From contig CAZOHG010000013.1 in NCBI GenBank assembly GCA_964579725.1, positions 1 through 64,000 on the forward strand: a stretch of 64,000 bases of DNA, read 5' to 3'. Every line of letters begins with the position of its first letter. Position 1 is the first letter of the stretch. Below are positions 16,943 to 24,475 of this stretch, one piece after another. The notes beneath the pieces are model-generated. The model saw only the letters and a list, made by a program, of their open reading frames with translations, was not told where the DNA came from and ran no database searches. The stretch is from CAZOHG01 sp964579725 (lineage in GTDB: Bacteria > Zhuqueibacterota > JdFR-76 > BMS3Abin05). The position numbers and the translations under genes were made by a program.

Positions 16943-17773
16943 TCAATTGTCGACCCACCCTTTGGCGAGAATTTTCTCTCGCGGAAAAATTTTGGGGTTG
17001 GCGTAACAGTACAGGCAGCCGTAGGGACAAGCGTAGTACCAGCCGATGTCCCAACTGGCGGTGCACCCGCACAACGGACGTTGGCCCTCCGCCTTTTTGG
17101 TGGACGCGGGCTCGCCGGTCGGGTGTAAAAGGGTCAATTTTTGGCCGTCAATGCACCGCGCCTGCGGGAATCCTTTCGTGCAGCAATAGTGCACCCGAGC
17201 GCCGAAAGCGTGCGCCAAACTTTCCAACCGCCTGGCCTGCTCTTTTTTTTGGCTCAAGGGGATTTCCACAGCGGTGAACCCGTACATGGCCAGGTGCCGC
17301 GTCACCTTGGGGTAGAGAGAAAACCAGCTTACCGTAACATCTCGAATTCCCAGCGGCAGAATTTTTTCGGCAAGACGCGGGAAAAAGTCGATATTTGTGA
17401 GCAAGCGTCCCTCACTGTCCCGTACGTGGACGATGGGATCGAATCGCCAATTAACCCGAAGCGGATTGCCCACAAACTCAAGAATTTCGGGAAGTCGTTC
17501 CACCAGGGAACGCCAGCGAGGAACGTACGGTTCCAACGCGGAGCCGCCCATCCCCGTAATGGTGTAATGAATGTAAATCTGGTCGTAGCGAGCGAGGGTT
17601 TCCCGTACGCGCCGATTATTGAGCAGAACCGTCGCATTTTTTGTCCAGAGAACAAGGGTGTGCACTTTCTCCGGCGGAAGTCGCTTTTCCAAAAAATCGA
17701 CTAATTTTTTCGGGAAACAGGCCAAAAGCTCCACTCGCCGGCTGGCCGAAATCACCTTTTTCACATTCTGCAC
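16943..17773 (-). CDS. DUF1848 family protein with C-terminal cysteine cluster
   Basis: The 276-residue protein has the DUF1848 hallmarks: an N-terminal VISASRRVELL strand, a TIM-barrel-like body (VHTLVLWTKNA, IYIHYTITGMG, NWRFDPIV) and a C-terminal cluster CGCTASWDIG followed by CPYGCLYCYAN, which resembles a radical-SAM iron-sulfur site. The family has no settled reaction. It starts at a GTG with a weak ribosome binding site, and the next GTG three codons in is an alternative. It is separated from the GNAT gene by 186 bases and seems to be alone. Confidence 0.85.
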   Translation of the reverse strand: MQNVKKVISASRRVELLACFPKKLVDFLEKRLPPEKVHTLVLWTKNATVLLNNRRVRETLARYDQIYIHYTITGMGGSALEPYVPRWRSLVERLPEILEFVGNPLRVNWRFDPIVHVRDSEGRLLTNIDFFPRLAEKILPLGIRDVTVSWFSLYPKVTRHLAMYGFTAVEIPLSQKKEQARRLESLAHAFGARVHYCCTKGFPQARCIDGQKLTLLHPTGEPASTKKAEGQRPLCGCTASWDIGWYYACPYGCLYCYANPKIFPREKILAKGWVDN

Positions 17774-18530
17774 CCATTATTTTGTCCCAAAATGTCATTT
17801 TCAACCCGTGCCCCCCGTGAACGGGCAGTCTGGATTTCAACCTGTACGGAAGACAAAGACTTTCAGAAACCAATCGTCCCTCCTTCGAGAGGGGCAAGGG
17901 GACGTTTTCCCTGGTTTGCCTTTTGTTTAAAAAATTGAATTTTGGAAAGAATCCCAAAATAATCCCCCGTGTTTTTATTTCACCCCTACAGGGTGTTTTT
18001 TTGTCTTAGGCCCCCTTTTTCCTGTGCGTTGCCCTGGGCTTGTGTATTTCGCCCCTTCGGGACGGAAATTTCTGTCGGTAAGTTTTTTTCGTTCTTGCTT
18101 TTAATTTTTCTTAAGACAATCCCATATTTGTAGCCACGAGCTCCGATCGCGATTTTAATTCTCTCAAAAAGATTCCGTACCAAACATCCCGCGTCCCGAA
18201 GAGACGCATGATTTTTATTTTACCGTACCCGAATAATCTTTTCTAAATTTAGGTGTTGGAGCAAACATTTGCAAGCCTGAAATGAAAGAAGTACGAAATA
18301 TTTTGCTTCGATTACCCCCTGGCCACTAAATTCCAGGCTTGGAGATTTTTCCGTTGGATTGAATCGGTGGATTGGTCTCTGGCAAGTTCCTTTGCCTTTT
18401 TGCTTGCTTTTTCCCTTCATTTTTTGTAAACTTCAAAAAATACGGCTTTCCTTGTCCAAAAGGGTACACCTGAATCTTTGGCGGGGCAATAGGGAAAGCC
18501 CTTTGGGCAACGGCGGAAAACGGAGGCGGC
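17774..18530. other. Intergenic region, mostly decayed or non-coding
   Basis: Several short frames on both strands lack ribosome binding sites and domains. The only clear content is the REP-like element at 17973-18064. The rest is AT-rich and looks non-coding. Confidence 0.5.
17973..18064. repeat. REP-like palindromic element
   Basis: Two stems lie close together: CACCC(17981-17985)/GGGTG(17991-17995), and CGCCCC followed by TTCGGGACG near 18050-18064, with GCCCTGGGC (18031-18039) between. On the minus strand both read GGGGYGAAATA after the stem. Related single stems occur at 6356-6376 and 8582-8601. Confidence 0.55.
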
Positions 18531-18842
18531 ATGGCTTTTTACCGAAAACGAATCGACAATCTTGTTACGCGGATTGAGAAGGCTTTGGCCAAATGGGAAC
18601 GCATTTCCATTACGGAATACGAGGAGTACCGTCGCAATAAAAAAAGTGTGCTGTTTTTTAATTTTCTGCTCGGTGTCTTTCGCGGAGTGGGATTTGTCAT
18701 TGGCGCTACGGTTGTGGGTGCCATTGTCCTGGCTATTTTGACCTGGGTCCTTTCCAAATCGATTAATATGCCCGTTGTGGGTGAATTTATTGCGAAAATT
18801 GTCGATTACGTGCATTTGTACTCACAGGGTGCACCTCCCTGA
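18531..18842 (+). CDS. Small membrane protein, DUF5665-like
   Basis: The 103-residue protein has an amphipathic N-terminal region (ERISITEYEEYRRNKKSVLF), one or two hydrophobic helices (FNFLLGVFRGVGFVIGATVV and AIVLAILTWVL) and a short tail. This resembles the DUF5665 family of small inner-membrane proteins of unknown role. GGAGG lies four bases before the ATG. It stands alone between non-coding stretches on the plus strand. Confidence 0.75.
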   Translation: MAFYRKRIDNLVTRIEKALAKWERISITEYEEYRRNKKSVLFFNFLLGVFRGVGFVIGATVVGAIVLAILTWVLSKSINMPVVGEFIAKIVDYVHLYSQGAPP

Positions 18843-19100
18843 TTTCCAGAGAAAAGCCCTCAAGCCCCTTTTTAAGTTAAAAATCTTCCTTAAACAACCG
18901 ATTTTTTCTCGTCCATTTGCCGCATTTGTTGCTTGTATTTTTGGGAAAATGACCGCTGTTGAAGTGCCCTCAAAAAAATGCCCTAAAAAGTCCCAAACAA
19001 CTACAAAATCAGTAAAGATTGAATTTTTTTTGTCGATACAAAATAAAGAGAGAGCTGAAAAACCCTTTTACCAAAGAAGAGCGGATTGCCGGTTACATTT

Positions 19101-19120
19101 TTCAAATGATAATCATTCAC
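19101..19120 (+). promoter_or_regulatory. Fur-like box upstream of the lipoprotein gene
   Basis: The core AATGATAATCATT (19105-19117) is identical to the centre of the 19-bp Fur consensus, and 14 of 19 positions agree overall. It ends about 23 bases before the GTG start and just before the ribosome binding site, so a bound repressor could block transcription. The surrounding 18843-19140 stretch holds nothing else recognisable. Confidence 0.5.
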
Positions 19121-19140
19121 AAAATTAAGGAGGTATTCCC

Positions 19141-19833
19141 GTGAGAAAAATACGTTTTTTGGCCCTATTGTTGAGCCTTGTGGCGATGGTGTTTTCCGGT
19201 TGTTTGGAACAAAACGGGACGGGTAGCTCTACGCTGCCTCAATTCCCCACGGTTGTGACATTTTTGGGGCCGTCCTCACCAAACGCTCCTCAGGAACTCG
19301 GCACCTACGTCAGTCAATTCAATGCCAATACGGCCATGGCTTTTTCCTATTTGACCCTGGCCCGTCTGCAAAAGCCCCACACCGAGGGCAACACCACCAC
19401 ATGGACGATTACTTCCGGTCAATTGGTGGCTACCATTCAGGCTGTTAAAGGTGACGATTCTGCCGATTGGACATTTGAACTAAACGGCACCGACCAAAGC
19501 GGCAATACGTACGACCATTTTCAATTTATGACGGGAACGTCCACAATGGACGGCAAAACCGGCACGCTGCACATTTTTGACGCCTCCGGCACCGAAATCG
19601 GGTTGTTTGAATGGTCCGAGACGGACGGCGGTGTCAAAACGGCCGATTTGACCGTATACGGAAGCCCCAACACCAAATATTCCCTTCTGAATAATGCAGA
19701 TCATTCCGGCTCGTTGGACGTTTTCAAGGGGACGGTAAAAACGTACCACGCCGAGTGGAACGCCAGTGGAGCCGGTACGTGGCAAAAATACGATGCCAAC
19801 GGTTCGGTTTCCGATTCCGGTAGCTGGTCTTAA
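19141..19833 (+). CDS. Secreted lipoprotein of unknown function
   Basis: The 230-residue protein starts with GTG behind a strong AAGGAGG (seven bases) and has a lipoprotein signal with lipobox VFSGC (Cys21). The mature part is rich in Thr, Ser, Gly and Asp, with beta-strand patterns throughout (TSGQLVATIQAVKGDDSADW, GTLHIFDASGTEIGLFEW). This is consistent with an antiparallel beta fold on the cell surface or in the periplasm. I do not recognise the family. A Fur-like box upstream suggests possible control by iron; a strong terminator follows. Confidence 0.85.
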   Translation: MRKIRFLALLLSLVAMVFSGCLEQNGTGSSTLPQFPTVVTFLGPSSPNAPQELGTYVSQFNANTAMAFSYLTLARLQKPHTEGNTTTWTITSGQLVATIQAVKGDDSADWTFELNGTDQSGNTYDHFQFMTGTSTMDGKTGTLHIFDASGTEIGLFEWSETDGGVKTADLTVYGSPNTKYSLLNNADHSGSLDVFKGTVKTYHAEWNASGAGTWQKYDANGSVSDSGSWS

Positions 19834-19859
19834 ACAGTGACAAAATTCTGAAATTACTC

Positions 19860-19893
19860 AAAAGCCCCTGTCTTTTCAAGAAAGGGGCTTTTT
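19860..19893 (+). terminator. Terminator of the lipoprotein gene
   Basis: A 10-bp stem AAAAGCCCCT (19860-19869) / AGGGGCTTTT (19883-19892) ends in T. It is 26 bases after the stop. Confidence 0.85.
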
Positions 19894-20023
19894 AAAGAAG
19901 GGGAAGGAATCCCTGTTTTGAACGCAAAAAAAAATTTTTTCAAAAAAAGCATTTTTTTTAAAACAAAATGGCCGTTCGTTCGTATTAAATAATGAATTTT
20001 GGCTAAATCCCCTTATGACCCCA

Positions 20024-20084
20024 GATGATGAGACCCCCATCATCTCCTCCGCAAAAGGGCTGCCGCAAAACGGTCAGCCCTTTT
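20024..20084. terminator. Two hairpins between convergent genes, the second a probable terminator
   Basis: GATGATG/CATCATC (20024-20044) is a small stem. AAAAGGGCTG (20053-20062) / CAGCCCTTTT (20075-20084) is a 10-bp stem with an extra CCG/CGG inside and T on both sides. It is 26 bases past the PilZ stop on the minus strand and could serve both directions. Confidence 0.65.
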
Positions 20085-20109
20085 GTTCTTTTAAGAAAAA
20101 AAACGAAAA

Positions 20110-20805
20110 TTATTTGTGAACCGGACGAAATAATTGGTTCAAACGCGACGTCAGGGTAACGGCGTTTCTCTTTGTGGAAGCGCGCTTGGCACCACGACAA
20201 AGACGCAGAAATTCCTGCAAAAGACCGGGCGAATAATTTGGCTCCTGCCGCTTGAGTTCGTCCAAAATCTCCAAGAAAAACCATTTTTCTTCTACGCGTA
20301 GCGCAGCGGTGACATCCTGAAAAGAGCGGTACAGGCGATTTCGGAGCCGTTTTTCTTCGTGAAAATTTTCCGCCTGCATGAAATTGTCCGATTGCCGTAG
20401 GCGGGTGAGGAAAATGGCATTGACCTCCGTTTCCAGAGGGGCGCGATTTTTCTTTGAGGGAATCCGAATCCCCTGCAAACCGCCGAATTTTTCAAATTTA
20501 ATGGCAAAATAAAAGGCGTGCGGGTCCCCTGTTCCTTCTTTGCGAACCAGTTTGCCTGCGTAGGTGACTTCCGGTTTGTGGGGAATGCGAATCTCAATTT
20601 GCGGGAAAACATCGCCCACGTGGAATTTCTCCTCAAAACGGGTGCAAAAACACAAAATGCCTGCGGGGCTGAAATTGACAACTTCTGCCTGACAGGACTG
20701 CCCGTCCAGAAAAAAGACCCGCGCCTCGATTTTTTCCGGCATAGTAGGCCGAAGTCGGTAGTATTTTCTTCTTTCTTTTTTGACGGTTTGTTCGGGTTTA
20801 CGCAT
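20110..20805 (-). CDS. PilZ-domain protein
   Basis: The 231-residue protein has an N-terminal PilZ domain: the arginine motif in RRKYYRLRP, the strand pattern EARVFFLDGQSCQAEVVNFS and the N-x-S-x-x-G motif (NFSPAGI). PilZ domains bind cyclic di-GMP and steer motility, surface polysaccharide or enzyme activity. The C-terminal 100 residues are helical and charged, without a known domain. The start at 20805 is chosen for GGAAGG just upstream. A TTG at 20868 and an ATG at 20832 are alternatives that would add up to 21 residues. Confidence 0.82.
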   Translation of the reverse strand: MRKPEQTVKKERRKYYRLRPTMPEKIEARVFFLDGQSCQAEVVNFSPAGILCFCTRFEEKFHVGDVFPQIEIRIPHKPEVTYAGKLVRKEGTGDPHAFYFAIKFEKFGGLQGIRIPSKKNRAPLETEVNAIFLTRLRQSDNFMQAENFHEEKRLRNRLYRSFQDVTAALRVEEKWFFLEILDELKRQEPNYSPGLLQEFLRLCRGAKRASTKRNAVTLTSRLNQLFRPVHK

Positions 20806-21034
20806 GGCCCTTCCGATTTTAAACCAGATCATTCGGCTTTTATTTTTATTTTCGGTAGATTCAGGCAAAATAGTTAGTTGGAAGGAGTCGAAAGGAACAC
20901 TTCGGTCCCAGAGCGGTCGGGCCGCTATTTTTGGGAGGGTTAGCCGGTTTCTGTGGCAATCTTGGAGAAATTCAGTTTGAAGTTTGAAATAAACGGCTCA
21001 AAAGAGTAAGTCTTTCGAAAGATTTCTTTAAAAC

Positions 21035-21065
21035 CAAAAGCCCTGCCGCTCAGGCAGGGCTTTTG
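21035..21065 (-). terminator. Terminator of the DUF3078 gene
   Basis: A 13-bp stem CAAAAGCCCTGCC (21035-21047) / GGCAGGGCTTTTG (21053-21065) lies 29 bases after the stop at 21094, with T-rich sequence after it on the minus strand. A 12-base palindrome TCTTTCGAAAGA (21011-21022) is next to it. Confidence 0.8.
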
Positions 21066-21093
21066 AAAAAGTTCGATTACTGCGACCGGAATT

Positions 21094-21948
21094 TTAATAA
21101 AAATTGTAGGTCAGGCCAACCGCCAGGGCTTCTTGAATCTGCGTTTTGGGCGAGATGTCCTTGTCGTAGAACAGGTTGACAATCAGATTAACAGCAAGGT
21201 ATTTGGACACCTTAGCCGACCAGGAATTGTCCCATTTGACGTCCACAGCGCTCATATTGGCAAAGCTGGAAAAAAGCCCCAATCGAGACACGTAAAGCAA
21301 ATTGCTGGCCAGTTTTGTTTCCAATTCCGTGACCGATTGAAGTCCGGTCTCAAATTTGGTTTTTTCAATAACGTCGGGCGTCGACGCTTTGTCAGCGTAT
21401 TTGTACATCCAGTACCGGTTGGTGACGGTTTCTTTCAAACCGAGGCCGAAACGCGTGGTGAATTTTGGCCGGATGGTCCAACCCACGCCGGCTCCGCCCG
21501 TAATGAAAGCCGGATCGAAAAAACCGGATTTGGGGATGGCCGGTGTTTGGGAATAATCGTACCCCGTGGCAAATTGCGTCAACAGACCGGCAGAGACGTA
21601 AGGATTGACAAAGTAGCCGATTTTGCGTGTGTAGAGAGCCCGCAGATCGATCCTGTCCACGGCATTTCGCAAGCCCTGGTCGCCGATTTTAGACTGTCCG
21701 AAAGCAAATTGACCGGTGATTTTCCACACAAATTGGGGTTGATTGTTAAGGAATTGCGAATTCAGAGTGAAAGTGTAGGCGTAGGCGTTTTCCCCGCCGG
21801 CAGCCCAATTGCTGTAGCTGTTCTGGGTAATGTTCAATCCGCCTACCACCGTTGGCTGGTAGCCGAATTTTTCTTTTTCGCCCGCTTTCAAAGAAACTGT
21901 GCTCGCCGTAAAACTTAGGGCGAATAAAAAAATAATCAACTTTTTCAT
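21094..21948 (-). CDS. DUF3078 outer-membrane beta-barrel protein
   Basis: The 284-residue protein has a signal peptide (LIIFLFALSFTASTVSLKAG) and the DUF3078 start (GGLNITQNSYSNWAAGGENA), common in Bacteroidota-like lineages. Alternating hydrophobic strands run to a C-terminal aromatic residue (TYNFY), typical of a barrel inserted in the outer membrane. The function of the family is not known. GGAGG is six bases before the ATG at 21948, so a longer frame that overlaps the next gene is rejected. It follows the LysM gene by about 95 bases. Confidence 0.87.
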   Translation of the reverse strand: MKKLIIFLFALSFTASTVSLKAGEKEKFGYQPTVVGGLNITQNSYSNWAAGGENAYAYTFTLNSQFLNNQPQFVWKITGQFAFGQSKIGDQGLRNAVDRIDLRALYTRKIGYFVNPYVSAGLLTQFATGYDYSQTPAIPKSGFFDPAFITGGAGVGWTIRPKFTTRFGLGLKETVTNRYWMYKYADKASTPDVIEKTKFETGLQSVTELETKLASNLLYVSRLGLFSSFANMSAVDVKWDNSWSAKVSKYLAVNLIVNLFYDKDISPKTQIQEALAVGLTYNFY

Positions 21949-22043
21949 CAGTGACCTCCCGAATAAATGAAATTGCTCCGATATTGCCCATTGAAAATCG
22001 GGAACTTTCTTGGCAGAAAGTTCCCGCCAAAACCGATTGCACG

Positions 22044-22481
22044 TCACGCTTCTACATCCGGAATGCGGATTTTCTGCCCCGGGTAAATCAAGTCCGGATT
22101 CTTAATGACTTCCCGATTGGCTTCGAAAATCTTGGTGTAGAGCGAAGCCTTCTTGTAAAAATGCAAAGCAATTTTGGAAAGGGAATCGCCGCTCTTCACC
22201 GTGTAAAATGTAACCTGCTGTTTGGGCTCGGGTGCGAGAAAATGATCATCGTTCACTTTGGCGACTCCCTCCACATTTCCTGCAATAAGAATGGCTTTCT
22301 CTTTTGTAGCCGCCGAATCACAAACGCCCGTCAGAAAAACCGTTTCGTCTTCGACTTGCACCTTTAATTGGCTAATGTGGTCGCCGAATTCCTTTTGAAG
22401 TATTTCTTCGATTTTTTCGGCTTTGTTTTCGTGGCCAAGAATTTTGGCCCCTGCGTTTTTAACAAAATCAAACCAACCCAT
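22044..22481 (-). CDS. kbp: BON-LysM protein, Kbp (YgaU)-like potassium-binding protein
   Basis: The 145-residue protein matches E. coli Kbp along its whole length: the start GWFDFVKNAGAKI, a BON domain (residues about 22-82, ending AGNVEGVAKVNDD) and a LysM domain (about 92-142, FYTVKSGDSLSKIALHFY ... YPGQKIRIP). Kbp binds potassium in the cytoplasm and is induced by osmotic and envelope stress. There is no signal peptide, as expected. GGAG is eight bases before the ATG at 22481. It sits in a run of envelope and osmotic genes (MscL, OmpA, LEA). Confidence 0.88.
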   Translation of the reverse strand: MGWFDFVKNAGAKILGHENKAEKIEEILQKEFGDHISQLKVQVEDETVFLTGVCDSAATKEKAILIAGNVEGVAKVNDDHFLAPEPKQQVTFYTVKSGDSLSKIALHFYKKASLYTKIFEANREVIKNPDLIYPGQKIRIPDVEA

Positions 22482-22499
22482 TTTCATATCTCCTTCATT

Positions 22500-23060
22500 T
22501 CATTTGATTTCTTGTTGTGGAGAGCGCGAATAGACTTGCTCCTGCGTTTTCATTTGAGGAACAACCGAAAGAATGGCATCTACATTCAAAAAAAGCCATT
22601 GTCGGCTGACCCCCAAGGAAGCAAGCCATTCGGACAATCCGTTAGTCCCGTTTAAATCTTTGCTAAGCACCCAAAGGACAGCGGGAATCCAGTGCAAGGC
22701 CAGATTTTTGGCCGCTGCTCTTCGGATGCCAAATTTTTGTGTCAATTGAGAGAACAGAATACCTTCTTCAATACCGAAAATCGCACGCAACAAAGTGCTT
22801 TGTCGGGATGGTGAAAGTGACGGAATCTCATTGGCGTCTTGAACCTGTTTCATGAACAAAAGTATCTCCCGCAACTCCGTTCTGAATTGAAAGGGGTGCG
22901 TGAATCGCTCCCGAAGCTGGAAAAGCACGCACTCCGCAATGGTTGAGATGAGTTTCTCTTCCCCTTTCTGATCGGAAAGAGCAAGGTTTGTAAAGAGTCC
23001 AGCGCTTTTCCCCTTCAAAAAGACGGCAATCTTTTGTGCTTTTTCTGACAGATTTTTCAT
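22500..23060 (-). CDS. Protein of unknown function, possibly distant DUF937
   Basis: The 186-residue protein is helical and soluble. The segment GILFSQLTQKFGIRRAAAKN and the following LHWIPAVLWVLSKDLN faintly recall the repeated helices of DUF937 (YidB-like) proteins, but I cannot confirm it. The sequence AAGAAGAA precedes the ATG. It lies 18 bases before the Kbp-like gene and probably shares its transcript. Confidence 0.65.
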   Translation of the reverse strand: MKNLSEKAQKIAVFLKGKSAGLFTNLALSDQKGEEKLISTIAECVLFQLRERFTHPFQFRTELREILLFMKQVQDANEIPSLSPSRQSTLLRAIFGIEEGILFSQLTQKFGIRRAAAKNLALHWIPAVLWVLSKDLNGTNGLSEWLASLGVSRQWLFLNVDAILSVVPQMKTQEQVYSRSPQQEIK

Positions 23061-23130
23061 TTCTTCTTTTGGTTAAGAGTAAAAAGCCGGACAAATTTTG
23101 CCCGGCTTGTTTGGCAGTTATCAAATTCGG

Positions 23131-23541
23131 TTAATAGGTAACCTTGGGGTCCAAAGTTTTGGCGTGGTCAATCCAGGACTGAACCATCTTTAAATTGGGC
23201 AATTGTCGCACCAACTTTTTCTCTTCGTTTACTTCTTTCATCTTCGCCAAAAGATTTTCGGCGTTGCGATTTCGCAGTTCTTTTACCGTGTCTACACCGG
23301 CCACTTCCAGCAATTCGGCATATTCGCTGCCAATGCCCTGAATCCGGTACAAATCGGCCATGTTGACCCATTTCAAGATAAGTTGGTCGCTGATGCCCGT
23401 TTTTTCCACAATTTCCTGACGCCCCTTTTTGGTGGCACCTTTCTCCAACAAGGCGCTGACACTTTTAATACCGGCAGCTCGTAATTTTTCAGCGTAGGCA
23501 GGCCCAATTCCTTCGATGTGGTCAATTTTGTAATTTGCCAT
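23131..23541 (-). CDS. DUF4332 helix-hairpin-helix protein
   Basis: The 136-residue protein has two helix-hairpin-helix units: IEGIGPAYAEKLRAAGIKSV (residues 9-28) and IQGIGSEYAELLEVAGVDTV near the middle, each followed by an LL-rich helix. This is the DUF4332 layout. Such folds can bind DNA without sequence preference or mediate protein contacts; the role is not known. It has a ribosome binding site (GAGGAGAT) before the ATG. It is 70 bases upstream of the DUF937-like gene on the same strand. Confidence 0.85.
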   Translation of the reverse strand: MANYKIDHIEGIGPAYAEKLRAAGIKSVSALLEKGATKKGRQEIVEKTGISDQLILKWVNMADLYRIQGIGSEYAELLEVAGVDTVKELRNRNAENLLAKMKEVNEEKKLVRQLPNLKMVQSWIDHAKTLDPKVTY

Positions 23542-23618
23542 TTTTCCATCTCCTCTTCATTAATTCTCTTCAATAGTTCGTTTATTTAACACAATCGCAC
23601 CTGAAATAGAATGCAGTA

Positions 23619-24023
23619 TTAGGATTTTGATTTCAGTAGATCGCGAATTTCTTCCAAAAGGACTTCCTGTTTGGGTGGAGCAGGAGGGGCCTTGGGGGCC
23701 GCTTCTTCTTTTTTCTTGGCAGAGTTAATTCCTTTGACGACCAAGAAGATTGAAAAAGCTACGATCAGAAATTCGATAATCGTATTAATAAATTTCCCGT
23801 AGTTGATGGTCACAGCAGGCGTGTCCCCAACGGCGTGTTTAACGATGATGACCAGATTGGAAAAATCAATGCCTCCCAACAAAACTCCAATAGGCGGCAT
23901 GATGACATCGGCCACCAGAGAGGTGACGATCTTTCCGAAAGCCACCCCAATGACGATGCCAACGGCCATGTCAATGACATTTCCCTTCAAGGCAAAGGCC
24001 TTGAATTCCTTCATTAGGCTCAT
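23619..24023 (-). CDS. mscL: Large-conductance mechanosensitive channel
   Basis: The 134-residue inner-membrane protein matches MscL: N-terminal amphipathic helix (SLMKEFKAFALKGNVIDMAV), TM1 with the gate pattern GIVIGVAFGKIVTSLVADVI, the loop MPPIGVLLGGIDF, TM2 (FLIVAFSIFLVVKGINSA) and a C-terminal helical bundle after a Pro/Ala-rich linker. It opens under membrane tension to release solutes in hypo-osmotic shock. AGGAGG is seven bases before the ATG at 24023. The longer frame has no support. Confidence 0.95.
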   Translation of the reverse strand: MSLMKEFKAFALKGNVIDMAVGIVIGVAFGKIVTSLVADVIMPPIGVLLGGIDFSNLVIIVKHAVGDTPAVTINYGKFINTIIEFLIVAFSIFLVVKGINSAKKKEEAAPKAPPAPPKQEVLLEEIRDLLKSKS

Positions 24024-24409
24024 TTTCTTTCCTCCTAAGGTTTTTGTGTGTTGCCAATTATCACAAAGCTCCCCCGTTTCCCGATTTTGAAAGCTTATTT
24101 TTGAATATGGTGTTCTGTATAAAGGTGCGGTGCCCTTTTGGCTTTCCAAAGTTATTAAAAGCAATTTTCAAAATCAAGTAGAATTTTTCAAAAGGTGTGC
24201 CAAAAAATTCCGTTCCTGCGGCAATTCTTTTTTACCTCGTAAATTCTGGAAAAACAATGTTGTATTTTTCATCTGATATTCCCGTTCATGTCCTGACCAC
24301 TTTTCGCTCCCCATTTTCTGCGAAATCTAACCCACTTTGAAAATCAAAAGTGTGTCTTTTGCCCCAGAATAAAATCGGTTTGTGAAAAACAGGAGCCGAA
24401 TAAATTAAC
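24024..24409. other. Intergenic region between mscL and the OmpA gene
   Basis: No gene, repeat or confident promoter is seen between the mscL start and the terminator at 24410. The region is AT-rich with only chance frames. Confidence 0.45.
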
Positions 24410-24442
24410 AAAAAGCCCGCAGAGAAAAATTCCTCTGCGGGC
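24410..24442 (-). terminator. Terminator of the OmpA-TSP3 gene
   Basis: A 10-bp stem GCCCGCAGAG (24415-24424) / CTCTGCGGGC (24433-24442) is followed on the minus strand by TTTTTG. It lies 34 bases after the stop. Confidence 0.85.
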
Positions 24443-24475
24443 CTGGTGTGTTGGTGCGACTGAGGCCGCATGAGG

